Shown here in pieces: positions 46,567 to 59,400 of a stretch of DNA of 64,000 nt (position 1 is its first letter; each line of letters opens with the position of its first letter). A model generated the notes under the pieces. That model was given only the letters and a program-made list of their open reading frames with translations, searched no databases and was not told where the DNA came from. Both the position numbers and the translations under genes were made by a program. The DNA lies in assembly GCF_030035675.1 (NCBI RefSeq), contig NC_084489.1:21663501-21727500 (forward strand). The letters are read 5' to 3'. Origin of the DNA: Rhineura floridana. Taxonomy: Eukaryota > Chordata > Lepidosauria > Squamata > Rhineuridae.

Positions 46567-49310
46567 TCTTTTTTTTAAATAATTTTTATTCAAATTTTTC
46601 AAAAGACAAACAAAACAAAGTCAAAAAACATAACAATACAACAACAACAACAAAAATAAAATAGTTGACTTCCGATTTGTCGCAGATCAGCTATAAGTAT
46701 ATAATATACATCAAACCTGTCCCTTAATATATACATACAGGATCACTTTTCTCCATAGGCTATCTTAATTAATCGTCAAATCCCAATATCATCATTTTAT
46801 TTTGATCTTTCAACAAAAAGTCTAAGAGAGGCTTCCATTCCTTAAGAAATGTGTCTGTCGATTTTTCTCTAAGTAGACATGTCAATTTATCCACCTCTAC
46901 TAAGTCCATTAATTTCAATAGCCATTCTTCCGTTGTTGGTGTTGATTCCATTTTCCACTTTTGTGCATATAATAATCTTGCTGCCGTAATCATATATAAT
47001 ATTATTCTTCCATATTTCTTTTCTATTTGTTTATCCATAAAACCCAGTAAAAAAAATCCTGGTTTTGACTGAATATTTATCTTTAGAATTTTTTGCATCA
47101 TCCTACCTATCTGTGCCCAAAATGATTTTGCCTTTTTACACAGCCACCACATATGATAAAATGATCCTTCTTGTTGTTTACATTTCCAACAAACATTAGA
47201 AACATTACTATACATTTTTGACAACTTTTCTGGAGTCATGTACCAACGGTACATCATTTTATAGAAATTTTCTTTAAGATTATAGCATAATGTAAATCTC
47301 AAGCCTTTTTTCCACATATTTTCCCATTGATCCATTTGTATGTTATAACCAAAAAATTTTGCCCACTTTACCATACACTCTTTTACTTGTTCTTCTTCCA
47401 TATCCATTTTCAGTAAGAGTTTATACATTTTCACAATTATATTTTCATCATTTGTACACAAACCTATTTCAAAATCAGATTTACTTATTTCAAACCCATA
47501 CATTTTCTTGTCCATTTTATATCTTTCTAACAATTGTAAATAGGCAAACCATTGAGAACTATATCTTTCCTTTATCAGTTGTTCTCTCTTTCATTATATA
47601 TTCTCCATGTACATTTTCTAATAGTTCTTGATAAGTTAACCATTTCTCTTTTCCAGCCATTTCTCTTCTGTAAAACGCTTCTTGACTTGAGACACATAAT
47701 GGTATTTTCGAATAGAACCTTGGTTTATATCTATTCCATATTTTCAACAGAGGACGTCTTATAAAATGATTATTAAAGTCTACATTTACTTTTACTTTGT
47801 CATACCATAGATATCCATGCCATCCCCACTTCAGGTTATGGCCCTCCAAATCCAATAGTCTTTTATTCCTCAATAAAATCCATTCCTTTATCCAGACTAA
47901 ACAGCAGGCAGCATAATAAAGTCTCAGATTTGGTAATCCCAGTCCTCCTCTTTCTTTGGCGTCTTGTAGTAATTTAAATTTAACTCTTGGTTTTTTTCCT
48001 TGCCATACAAATTTAGAGATATCTTTTTGCCATTGTTTAAAAGGTAAATCAGAGGATATTACAGGTATTGTTTGAAACAAAAACATCATTCTCGGTAATA
48101 CATTCATTTTTATCACAGATATTCTACCCATTAATGACAACTGTAGTTTATCCCATCTTAGCAGATCTTTCTTAATCTGTCCATAATTTTTCATAATTAT
48201 TATGAAACAACTTTGAATTTTTATTTGTCATAATGATACCTAAATATTTCAACTTTTTCTCTATTGTAAAATCTGTCTTGTCCATTAACTCTTTCTGTTC
48301 CCTTAAAGTTAAATTTTTCACCAACATCTTTGTTTTTTGATTGTTGATCTTAAATCCTGCTAACGGTCCAAATTCTTTTAATTTGTCCATCAATACATTA
48401 ATTCCTTCCAAAGGGTTTTCTAATACAATTATCAAATCATCAGCAAATGCTCTCAGTTTATATTCTTCTTTTTTTATCTTTAATCCCGAAATCCTTTTAT
48501 CTTGCCTTATATCTCTAAGCAGCACTTCTAAGACCAGAATAAATAGAAGGGGAGATAATGGACATCCCTGTCTTGTACCCTTCTGTATTTCACATGAATC
48601 CGTTAAATCTCCATTAACAATTATCTGTGCCTTCTGAGATGTATAAATCGATCTAATCCATTTTATAAAATTGTCTCCAAAATCCATTTGCTCCAAAACC
48701 TGAAACATAAATTTCCAATTCAAATTATCAAATGCTTTCTCAGCATCTAAAAAAATCAAAGCTGCTTGTTTATCATTTCGTTGTTCTAAATATTCCAACA
48801 CATTCAAGACATTCCTGACGTTGTCACGTAATTGTCTTTTAGGTAAAAACCCCGATTGATCTTCCTGGATAAATTGTTGCAATATTATTTTCATTCTTTC
48901 TGCCAAGATCATTGTAAAAATTTTATAGTCATTATTCAATAGAGATATTGGCCAATAATTTTTTGTTTTAGTTAAATCTTGCTCCTCTTTAGGTATTAAT
49001 GTTATGTTAGCATTTTTCCAACTATCCGGTATCTTTCCCTCTTGCAAAATAGAATTCATTGTATACTGTAAAGGTAGCAAGAATTCTTCCTCCAAACATT
49101 TATAGTACATTGCAAATAACCCATCTGGTCCTGGTGCCTTTCCTGATTTAATTTTGTTTATAGCTTCAGATATCTCTCTTGACGTGATAGGGCCATTAAT
49201 AGCTTGTCTCTGAAAGTCTGTAATTTTAGGCAAATTCTGTTTAGATATATACTCTTCTATTTCCTTTCTTCCAATAATGGCCTGGCCTGAGGGCATGTAA
49301 ACCCTTCTTG
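46567..49310 (-). mobile_element. L1 LINE, 5'-truncated, ORF2 RT to 3' end
   Basis: Minus-strand L1 with an A-rich tail at 46567 (T-run on the plus strand). The frames 48172-49320, 47559-48194 and 46769-47533 give consecutive ORF2 parts: GKAPGPDG, FLDAEKAFDNLNW, KGTRQGCPLSPLLF and the FADDL catalytic box; then the thumb region; then the cysteine-containing C-terminal domain (VCWKCKQQEGSFYHMWWLC). Two frame changes separate them, so ORF2 is broken. The endonuclease is missing through 5' truncation. No target duplication was identified. Confidence 0.9.
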
Positions 49311-49344
49311 CCAGAAGCAAGTAAGCTAGATTAAATGTTCCCTA

Positions 49345-49537
49345 AAGGCGTTGAACTGTGACCTGGGAGATCAGGGTTGGAATCCCCACACAGCCATGAA
49401 GCTCACCGGGTGACCTTGGGCCAGTCACTGCCTCTCAGACTCAGAGGAAGGCAATAGTAAACCACCTCTGTCTGAATATTGCTTACCATGAAGACCCTAT
49501 CTGGGATCAACTTGAAGGCAGTCCATTTCCATTTTGC
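49345..49537 (+). repeat. tRNA-derived SINE with BovB-like tail
   Basis: Lacks the first A-box bases. The B-box-like GATCAGGGTTGGAATCC, the conserved body and the final AACTTGAAGGCAGTCC are present. Confidence 0.75.
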
Positions 49538-49689
49538 ATCACCCTAAGCTTGTAAGAAAGAATGACCTTGTCACTTCAGATGGACCTAGGAACACCCTAT
49601 TTTAGGTAAGATTTCTATTTTAATCTCCAGAGAATTTTTTTTGAATGGTATGCTCCAAGCAACTGCGGTTGATACAATGTATCACGTTT

Positions 49690-49780
49690 AATGACCTCAC
49701 TAGGGCCCGCCCCATGATGTCACTAGGGCCCGCCTCCATTTTCTCAGGTTTTTTAATGGTTCCAACCTGGCAACCCTACA
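49690..49780. repeat. Possible hAT terminal fragment
   Basis: Ends TTCCAACCTGGCAACCCTA, similar to the GGCAACCCTA end of the hAT at 18231. It has an internal short repeat TCACTAGGGCCCGCC. No matching left end found. Confidence 0.3.
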
Positions 49781-51302
49781 CAGGCTTGAGACAAAAAGGT
49801 AGGCCTTTATTTTTTACAAGCATATGCAGTACAGATGCAGCATGTGACATTAGTTCACCAATCCCACAAGTTCCTTCCCACATAACATCACAGTTCCTCC
49901 TCTCTGCAACCGTTCCAAACCAATCGGAAAGCATTAGGTGATATACTTCTTATTACAATTTTCTGTCAGTCTTACTAATATCACCACTGTTCTGCTGTCC
50001 ACCTTGACTAAAGCTCTTTCAGGCCAGTTGAAACCAGTTACTATTGTGAATGTGCCTTCAAGCAAACCCAGTACATCCATTGTTTCATTGTTCTTGATCA
50101 GCCAGGCTAACATGTTCCTTAATGATGCCTGGTTGGGTTTGGTTTATTTTTTGGGTGCCTGAAAGTTTATGAGCACCACAGCTTTAATAGGGTTCTTCTT
50201 TCTTATAATTTTCTTAGAAATCCTATTCCTAACTATAAGAATACATAGCTATAGAGGAAAGGTTAGAATTAAGGTGCTGTACTGTGCCTGGAGACCATAC
50301 ATTTAAGACAAAGCACTGGGTAATTCTGAATCTGTCCCTGTCTCTCAGCCTCAGAGGAATGGAAGAGGCAGCCATCTTAGAGTACCTTTTTCTCAATAAA
50401 AACACACTTATAAAGTTGTATTACATTTTAGAATACTTGGTTATTTTAGAAATCATGGTTAAATCTCAACACCTCTCTCATTAAAACTCTGATTCTTGTT
50501 ACAGGATTTTCCCCCTAGTCGGCGTCCTTGCTCTACACAAGAAACCATTTCCCAAGATCAAAACAGTTTAATGTATCAATCATACCTTCACAGGTTATAT
50601 ACCCATTTGGTTTTAAACAATACGCTAATTAATATATGTTAGTTATCCACCGGCCGAGTCTTGGCAAGAAAACAAGAGTTCACAGGAAGTTGAATTGCTT
50701 GCTATCCAAGTTTTGCTCACAGGCCTGAATTTAATGCTAAGATTTTTAGGGTTCCCTGAATATATTCCCCAACCTATATAACTTGTATATACGTACATAA
50801 AATGAAGTCAGGGAACCAGGGTTAAGAGGTTCAGGCTGAACTTCACTTGCCTCTCTATGAGACTGGATTTTGTGGCCTCAAAAAGGGCATATGGCCTTTT
50901 GCTTAATTCCTTGTGATTCTAAAACATATACCTTCTTAATATCTATGATTATATATGTGTGGATATATAAAATTCTCCATTACCCATTGGTATTTTGAAT
51001 TTAGTTCAGCTGGAAACAGTGGGATAAACTTACACGTAAATGTGCTTAGGACAGGCTTGTTAGAAATCCAGCAGAAGCTTGTTTTGTACTACAGCATATC
51101 TGCACGGTCATTACATTTTGCTTTCTCCTGTTTTGGAGTTCTGAAGAGGTTTTGTCTATAATTTAATGGGATGATGGCATCTATAATAATGGGAGAGCTT
51201 AGTTCTTTATAACATGTCATGACATACGTGATAGAAGTACTATTAATCTACTTCCAACTCTTGTGGGGAAAATAATGAACTGTACTTGCAAATAACATTG
51301 CT
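49781..51302. other. Interval with no confirmed gene
   Basis: Besides the minus frame above, AT-rich sequence of unknown origin with no clear repeat boundaries. Confidence 0.35.
49934..50140 (-). other. Unrecognised open frame, minus strand
   Basis: An open stretch of about 68 codons from a stop near 50141 reads QASLRNMLAWLIKNNETMDV, then LLEGTFTIVTGFNWPERAL, and ends NKKYIT-stop. It is followed on that strand by AATAAA near 49807. I do not recognise it. It could be an old exon, a retrocopy or element coding sequence. Confidence 0.25.
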
Positions 51303-51653
51303 GTGACTCGAAAGGGCCGCAAGTGCTCTTTCCAAATATTGCCCGTTGCCTTGTTCACTATGTCATGGGAGGACGAGCCCACAGTGGCTAGAATCTCTCC
51401 AGTACTTTATGAAAATCCAGTTAGCCACACTCGAATGCAGACCTGGATAGACAGGAATTTCCCCCAGGGAACCATTGTAATTTTGCCAAACACTCACCCA
51501 AGGTTTGGAAGGTTCCAAAAGTACATCGCAACGTCTTTTGGATCAATCAATGTGGTTATGAGACGCATAAACAGGCTCAACCCACAGCAGTTGACCTCTG
51601 TATCTCAAAGTACCAAAAGCCACCAAAGCACAATAAGAAGTACCAGAAAGTGA
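51303..51653 (+). other. Unrecognised ORF, up to 116 codons
   Basis: Reads MSWEDEPTVARISP from an internal Met at about 51360, then PQGTIVILPNTHPRFGRF, and ends TKSHQSTIRSTRK. The composition (Thr/Ser/Gln-rich tail, mixed hydrophobic core) looks protein-like rather than low-complexity, but I find no family match. It may be a fragment of a decayed element or gene. Confidence 0.25.
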
Positions 51654-53306
51654 GTCAACCTTTAGTTTAGCCCTCAGAGGTAAAGCAGGATGCTAGCTCT
51701 CTGCAGTAACCACAAGGCAGAACTTGAAGTGACAATTAATCGCTTAGCCACAATATTATGAGGCAGACAATGCATTTTAAAGAATAGAAATCATATAAGA
51801 AAATCCAAGTAGCTCATGGTATAAGATATGCTCCTAAAATCCAATAATCGCTTAATAGGAGCCCATCCAGGATTGTTAGTATAAGACAGTAGTTTAGGGG
51901 AAGTATATGTTTCATTGTAAGGCAAGGCATACATTGCTTAGTTTCACCACACAACCCAGAAGAACTCTGATGGTTCAGCAGGCTAAACAGCTCATTCAGT
52001 GAGGCTTCTTCCTGAATGATTCCAAAGGACCACTGAGTAAAGTAAAATTTAGTGGTAACCTGAGACTCATTTTAGTAAAATTATGCATTTTATCTATAGA
52101 TGTATGACATCATAAAATAGGTATAAATACAAGTACCCTAGACTGTAAGGGTTGCTTGTGATCAAAACCTTGGCTGCGTCCAAGTGATCAAGTCCCAGGC
52201 TTGGTAAGGCATATCCTTATATTGTAAGACCTGATCAATGCTCTTTTAATCATTTTTAGGGAAAGTATTTTCTGTATTAGGGATAGATAAATAAAATAGA
52301 GTTATAATATTAATGGTTGTTCTTGCTGGCTCTTCTTCAAAATAAGTTGTCTCTCCTATAATACTAAGAAAGGTATTGGAGGCTCTATTACAAGACCTGT
52401 TTACTCACAAAGGGAACAATTGTTCTTAGGAACAGCAACGCAATTTGGGGTACAAGTGCCTGAAGAAGAGGTTACCACGACAACTACCCCAGCATTCAGT
52501 CACAGTATCTCTCCTAATAATGGTTTTTGCAATCCTTTCATTCCTCCTACAAGTTTTTCTGGAGTCACTTCTGCTGTGGGGCTAAAACCTGCCCACTTAA
52601 CCAGAACCTTGTAGAAATCATCAGAATAACATCATAAAGTGCAGTGTAAAAGCAGCCCAAGACAGCTTTGAGGAAGCAGTTAGTTTCCCTATTAAAGCTC
52701 CTTTGCCAGATTGTCCTTGTTTTAACTCCACCCCATTGAAGCCTCACCAATAATACCTGAGGACTTTTGTGGAAGCCCGTTTCGGCCCCTACTGACCTAT
52801 TGAAACACAGGTCTTCTTCTGGTATCCTGTCCTGGAATCTTCCTCTGGCTCTCCTACCTGATACCAGAGGCTAGCATTCCAAGCCACCTTTCACTTCTTC
52901 TTCCCCAGTGCTGTAGACCGGTTCTTTCTCTGTCTCTTCAGCCTGAGCCAAGTGATTCAACTTCCCCAGCAAGTCTCTCGCCAGCATCCTCTGTCTTCCT
53001 CTCAAGACTTATTTCTTTTTCCTCGATCCTTTTCCTCTGCTGCCTTCTCCTCCTCCTCGCTGTGCACTACAAACCCCAACTAAAATGGACTGCCTGACTG
53101 ACTAGCACCCAGCCATTTACTCACTTTTTCTGCCTCCCACCCAGTCTAGCCCTAGCCAATTATAAAGTTTAACTCAGACTTCGAAACCTGCAACCACCAA
53201 CCAAAATTTCCTTCTATCCTTCTTTTGCATACCCAGAGTTCTATCTCCACCCCCTCCTCTGCTGTCAGTTAAGGTTACCCCGGTGACAGCTAAACCAATT
53301 TGGTTC
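51654..53306. other. Interval with no confirmed gene
   Basis: A 64-codon plus frame at 52420-52614 is not recognised. Otherwise I see nothing I can name. Confidence 0.35.
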
Positions 53307-53412
53307 ATCTAGCTCAGTATTGTCTACACTGACTGGCAGCGGCTCTCCAGGGTTTCAGGCTAGGGGTCTCTCCCAGCCCTATCTGCAGACTGAACCTGCA
53401 AGCCGATACTAA
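53307..53412 (-). repeat. tRNA-derived SINE fragment (second family)
   Basis: The plus strand reads TCATCTAGCTCAGTATTGTC, then GGCTCTCCAGGGTTTCAGGC, the reverse of the family seen at 22684 and 26151. Confidence 0.65.
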
Positions 53413-53639
53413 TACTTAGCCAGGGCCTTTCCCCCATCGCCCCTGCATGACCAGGTGATAACCTGTATGTGTGAATGGACCATAAGTAAAACACTACGGA
53501 TCGTACTTTTCCTTCGCTGCTGAGTTCGTTGATGCAGTCATATGCCAGTCACCGGTGTGGGTAGTAAGGACATTATGGGATCAAATACGTGAACCGGAAG
53601 TGGCCCTTATTCATTTAGCTTATTATAAATCTCCTTAAG

Positions 53640-54200
53640 AAGTCGACGCCGTATCTCAAAGCAGCAGCGCTGTTGTTCTTCCGCACGCCACTCCTATTGT
53701 TCTTTGTAAGACGCAGCTCCTTTATCGCCCGTCGAAAACAGGCCTAGATTCCTCCTCCTTGCACTATTTAAAAGGGCTATATTTACCACCCCCATATGCC
53801 TAGTAGTTTTCTGATTCTCCTCACCGAACACCTCCGTGGCCCTTTTAAGGAAGGCTTTGCTGGACACCGGGTCATATGACCGGGGGGGGGAAGAAGAAGA
53901 AGAGGAGGAGGAGTTATTCACGCATGCGCGCTTTTCATTCCAAGTCTTTCCCGCCAGCCTTCGGAAGACCGAGTTCTGGGTTAATCTGAGAAGGAAGCAA
54001 CTGGAAACGGAGGGGTGGGGGGTAAGCGGAAAAGAACGCTGCCTTGCCCTCGCGCCGCACGCGCCTTTTTCTCCCGTCCTCTCATGAGGCGAAGTCGACT
54101 CCACTCTTCACTGTTACCTCTGGGTGGGTTTCCACCTTTTCGGGGGAGGGAGCGCTCGGCAGCGGCGGCAAGTAGGAATAGGGGCGCCCTCTGTCCCAGT
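53640..54200 (+). promoter_or_regulatory. TOPBP1: GC-rich TOPBP1 promoter and probable non-coding exon 1
   Basis: GC-rich, CpG-containing block upstream of the first TOPBP1 coding exon, with no TATA box and a palindromic CGCATGCGCGC (53921-53931) matching the NRF-1 binding motif, common in housekeeping promoters. A possible first-exon donor GGGGG|GTAAGC lies near 54021. Exon 1 limits are not fixed by the sequence alone. Confidence 0.5.
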
Positions 54201-54239
54201 AGTCTAGTCATGTTTTATGTTGGGTGTTACGAGTCATTC

Positions 54240-54381
54240 AGGGCAAACTTGGGGAACCTGAGGCCCTCCATATGATGTTGGACTGTAGTTCCTATCATAC
54301 CTAACCGTTGGTCATGCGTACAGTGGCTCCTGGGAGTTGGAGTCCCATAACATCTGGAGGGCCACAGGCTCCCCCTTCCTT
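54240..54381. mobile_element. Palindromic hAT-like MITE, degenerate
   Basis: GGGGAACCTGAGGCCCTCCA on the left and ATCTGGAGGGCCACAGGCTC on the right are inverted versions; the centre has GTTGGACTGTAGTTCC. Same family as the outer element at 19001-19568. Confidence 0.6.
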
Positions 54382-54528
54382 CTTTAAGGCATAGCGTCGG
54401 AAGGAGACGACTGTCATCGGCACTTGTAAAGAATGCAAATGGATTACAGCAAGCGGACCTGAAGGTCGAAATAGTCTTGCCTGTCTGTCATATTGGGATG
54501 CACATATTTTCCTTTTGTTTGAGTCTGT

Positions 54529-54936
54529 TTATGAATCTGCCTTATTTCCACAATTCTTAAAAGTGTTATGTCTAGTAGTGTAAAGATTATGCAAATATGC
54601 AAACCGTAACACATGCATTGCACTGTTACGTGTTATGACCAGGGAGGGGGACCATGCTGCTGGACCTTCCTCTGGTGTTAATTTGGTCAGGCTAACTGAT
54701 GGTAGTTTATTGAGTGTGTAGCTCTGATGAGGGGTCCCATGGATGAGTGGCTCCAGTTTGGGATGTTTGGGATGAGGGTGCCAGTTGATGAGAACGTCAG
54801 TACAACTAGAGATTCTGATTGCATGGAGCCCTTGACATGAGTACCTGTAGAATCCAGAGGGCAGGCTAGCCTGATTGTGCAGTGCTGCTGGTAGGTCCAG
54901 CAGTGAGCCTATGATCACCACATCGGCCTTCTTCAT
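54529..54936 (-). other. Unrecognised 135-codon ORF, minus strand
   Basis: Begins MKKADVVIIGSLLDLPAAL. Not recognised; lies in the TOPBP1 first intron on the opposite strand. It may be part of an unlisted repeat or chance. Confidence 0.2.
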
Positions 54937-55868
54937 TTGTGTAACATGTGAAGGACATTGCTGGGAAAAACAAAGCCATTTATTGCTTAATCAGATGTGT
55001 CCCAAGATGTTTTGGTGCCTAAGGGAGGAAATACAAATAGTTTGCACCTGCTCTGGTGATAAAATTATAGAACTAAAACTAAACAGTTGATGCTGCCTTT
55101 GATGATACTTCAAAATCTGCTGTGTGAGGTGGGCTCCTCTCAGTAGAATGCAAATGAAAAACACTACACAATGAAAACAGGTTAATTGTTGATTACCTCA
55201 TTGCTATCCCTCTCTTCCTGCAAGGTGTATACGTGAGGATCACCCCATTTTATCCTCACAGTTGACCCGTCTCGCAGGGATGGGCAACTGGCCCAAGGTC
55301 GTCCAAATGGGTTTTATGGCAGAGCAGAGATCTGAACCCAGCTCTTCCCTGTCAAGGTCCATCTGCTATAGTGCACTGGTTGTCAAAGAACAGTATGTCT
55401 GTTTCCGGCATCCCAGTCATGTTATTCCTCAAAGAGCACCAAACCTCCATCTTTATGAGAGAGACACAATACCAATGCCTGCTCAAAGAAAAGTATCCAC
55501 TTGTCAGCTGTTCCATGCACATGAAAGCTCCCTTAACTTAAACGTTATCAGTTGCCTTTGCTTGTATGTTATACCCTAAAGGTTCCCAAAGCTGCTGTAG
55601 TTCTAGCTTCAGAAGGACAAGAGCCCAGAGACTATGAAAAGAATCTCTGTGTTTCCTGAGGGAATCTGATCTTGGCCCCACCTGCTATATCCCTTGACAG
55701 TTCCCCACACAAATGAGCATATGCTGTTGTTTATAGATATTTGGATGTGTGGCTGCCTATCGTCATTCACTGTTTTCAAATAGAAAAAAGTATACAGTTA
55801 CACATTGTTCTTCAGTCCTCACTAAAAATTGCTACCATAAATAATGTTTCATTATTTGCAGCATTTTT

Positions 55869-55935
55869 GCCACCCTTGGCTCCTGCCAGGAGGAAGGGCG
55901 GGATATAAATCAAATAATAATAATAAATAATTTTT
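55869..55935 (+). repeat. L2-like LINE 3' tail fragment
   Basis: CCACCCTTGGCTCCTGCCAG…GGATATAAATCAAATAATAA, the terminal part of the same L2 family found in three other places. Confidence 0.65.
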
Positions 55936-56382
55936 TCATATCGGAAACTAAAATTCTGTGCATAAAATTACAAGCTTTCAATTTCTCATGAAACTGATAG
56001 TCTCTTCAGATAGATGTTGTGTTTGGAGTAACTTCACTGAGCTAAGTACTGGCTATATGTTCTAATAATGTCTTTTAGGGATAACTGATATGAATATAAA
56101 TAGAGGGAGCTAGTCAGAAGATAGAAGTAGTCACCATTAGGAAAGATGACTTTGTGATTTTTTGACTAGTATCTTGTTAAATTTTTTTAAAGGCGATAAA
56201 ATGGGCTTCCCAACGTAGTGTTTGAATAACCAAAGTTTACTGAGTTTGGTAAAACTATGCCTTGGTATCTGAATACATGAAAATATTTCTTGGCTAGGAT
56301 TCCATTAGCAACTGATTGTTCCACTGATCTGTTTTTAATAGTTTCTTTTTCTAAACTGCTTTCCTATTTCTTTGTTAGTTAA

Positions 56383-56466
56383 ATGATGAAAAGTAGCAAA
56401 GAACCATATTTGGTGAAGTTTATAAAGTCTACAGGAAACTCGGAATTTTTCTTTCAGGCCCTTGAG
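56383..56466 (+). CDS. TOPBP1: TOPBP1 coding exon 1
   Basis: 28 codons, [16 protein letters not shown] to FQALE, after acceptor TTAG at 56378 and a four-base 5' UTR piece; donor GTGAGC at 56467. Ends in phase 0. Confidence 0.93.
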
Positions 56467-59400
56467 GTGAGCTAATTTAGTACATGTTTGAGTTTCTCAT
56501 TAACTGTAATGTACTTACTGAATATAAGATTATATGTGTACATAACATAATAAGTTTCATCTACTGAAATATTAAGTAATATTTTTTTATTTATCTTGCT
56601 CCAGATAAACTTTGAGGTATACCTAAGGTTTGCTCTATGACTTACTGTTCATGGTTTGTCTGGGGGAGATAAACCATGAACCGTAGTTCACTTTGGAAAC
56701 CCACGTATTTGCTTGTTTGCACTAAGCCATAGTTTGGCTTAGTGTTATGTGTGAAATGGGCCAATGTGTTGAATTAGATGGGAAGCTGCTTTTAGTAAGC
56801 ATCACTAACTATATGGATTTTTCAGTGCGACAGTTCTTTATATTAGAAGAAACAGTGTTTGCAAATCCAGAGAATACTTGACTGTTTGCTTTTGTACATC
56901 CAGATGATACTTGACTATTGATTTTGTATATTTCACAGTCCATTAAAGAATTTCAGTCAGAAGAATCTCTCCAGATTCTTGAAAGTGAAGCTGCTCTGAG
57001 AATACAAGAGAATGACAAATCCCTTTATATTTGTGACCAGTTCAATGGTATTGTGTTTAATCACCTTCAGAAGGTTTGTATTTTATTTATATAGTGACTA
57101 TGCTAATATACTATATTGATAAACAGCAAATTATTAGAAAACTCTAAAATAATGGGAAATTGGTTCAGGTAACAGATACATGAGCATAAATGTTACAGGG
57201 TAGGGTGGGCAGTGAATGTACTTGTATCCCATTTCTAGTTTTAGTTTCTCCACAGGTAATGGGTATATATGCAAAATTTTGTATGTTGCTATGGGAATCA
57301 AATCTAGGCTAGTAGAAAATAATCCCCTTTTCTTCTGTATTTCCTGACACTGGGGCTACAAACAGCATGGAGAAATAAATTTTATATATGTCATTCTTTG
57401 CCATTCTGAAGGAATCCAAAGTTATGTGATTCAACAGCTGTTAGCAGAGCAAGGTATAGATTGTCTCTGCTTTTTTTTTTGTCTGTTGTGTGCATTGGGG
57501 GGGAGAGTTTTTCTAAGGAAAAGGTGTCCTATTTACTGTCTTGATTTGTTTTGTATCAGCTTGGTTGTAGAATTGTTGGTCCACAAGTAGTTGTCTGCTG
57601 TATGCAGAACCAGCGATGTGTTCCAAGGGCTGACTATCCAGTATTTAATATGACAATGGCTGATGTAACGGTATCGTGTACAAGTCTTCCAAAAGAAACG
57701 AGGGTAATTATGTGAAGTGTTATGTTGTAGATGTAATTCATAGGGTAGCATTTAACTTATTGTTGTAAACACCTTGTCACAATTAGGAGACAAAACTGAC
57801 TTTCAAAATGTCACCTATTCTACATTTGTTTTCCATAGATGGTTTGAAATCAAGATCAGAAGGACTAAACCTCTGCAATGCAGCAAGAACATTATTATGC
57901 TTAAAATATCTTTGATAAATGTCTCTAATTTCTTAAAAAAACACTAGTCACAGAAATTTTACACTTTAAGAAAGTATGTTCCATTGCCCTGTTATTTCAT
58001 TTAAAAATGGTTTAGCGATATGTAACACATCTATTCTTTGCTGATTTAAACATATCGATAGTACTTGCCCTTTCTTCTGACACAGAAGAAAAGTTGCTTA
58101 CTTCATGGTAATACTTCAAGACTGTCATGAATCTTCCCTATCCTATCCTTTCCTTCTTTTTCCTCAGTCTAAAAATGCCCACTTTCAGTAGGTCTTCTAT
58201 TTTTTTCTAATTTATTGAAACATTTCTGTACCATCCTTTATGCAATTTGGATTTCAGTGCTGTACATCAAAAATTGCATCACAGGTGCTGCATAATTTTT
58301 TTGCTTTTGCTTGAATCATCTTCAGTTTGCCAGTATTGTCCATTAAATATGATGTGCAAAACTGGACACTGTCTGAGCTGTACTTCTCCTAGCCTTGTGG
58401 TGATGTAATATTGTTTGTATGTATAGTGTTTTGCAAATCTTTTTTTTTTTTTTTTCAATAATTTTTATTCAGATTTTCATAAAACATACAAGACGAAATC
58501 ATAAAACATTCGAAGACAAAAAACAAAATCAAAAATAGTTAAACAAAAAGAAAAAAAGAAAAAAAAAACAAAAATAAAAAATAAAGAGTAAAATATTGAC
58601 TTCCCATTTGTCAAAGATCAAATCAGTTATAAGTCTATAATATATAACAATCCTGTCTCTTAAGTCATATTATAAAATCACTTTCCTCCAGTAGTTATCT
58701 TACTTAATCATCAAATCTCATAAACATTACTTTATTCTTTCCACAAAAAGTCAAAGAGAGGTTTCAATTCTTTAAGAAATATATCTATCAATTTTTTTTT
58801 CCAGATAAGCATATCGATTAATCCATCTCATTACTAATTATGATAATCTTATTGTCATAACCATAGTCAAAATAAACATTTCAATTAATCCATCACATCA
58901 GAATCTGTTAGGTTCAATAATTTCAGTAGCCATTGTTCTATTATCCCTATTAGTTCCATTTTCCATCTTCCATCTTCAGTAGTCTTGTTAAGTCCAATAA
59001 TTTCAGTATCCAATCTTCCATTATCAGTATTCCATAATAATCTTGCTGTCAAAGCCATAGTCATATAGTAAGAGTCTGATGGGAATTACCTCTATCCCAA
59101 ATATTTTCTTGCCATCCATTCTGAATAGGTTGCTGAAATACTGCTGTAAAATCATATCTCTGTTCTTTTTTTCAAAATACACTGGGTCATCTCTTGAAAG
59201 TTTTTCCATTGTCACATGGCTGCAGTTAATTCCATAGATTTTCTCTATATTGGGCTCCATCACATCATTCCAGTCCAGAAGATTATCCATGCCATTGATA
59301 ACTTTATCTCTAGAATCTTCATTAATTTCTTCAGAGATAACATTGAGTTCCAAACAATAGATTTTATTTCTAAAGTCCATAGACTCCAAATCTTGTTCCT

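Larger units (their letters stand above)
54382..56378 (+). other. TOPBP1: Probable first intron of TOPBP1
   Basis: Ends at the acceptor TTTGTTAG (56378). It contains an L2 3' tail at 55869-55935 (TCCTGCCAGGAGGAAGGGCG, GGATATAAAT, AATAATAA). Nothing else recognised. Confidence 0.5.

Noticed and set aside
53694-54104. 136-codon minus frame over the GC-rich promoter
   Set aside because: GC-rich DNA lacks stop codons by composition. The peptide is Arg/Ser/Pro-rich low complexity with no recognisable domain.
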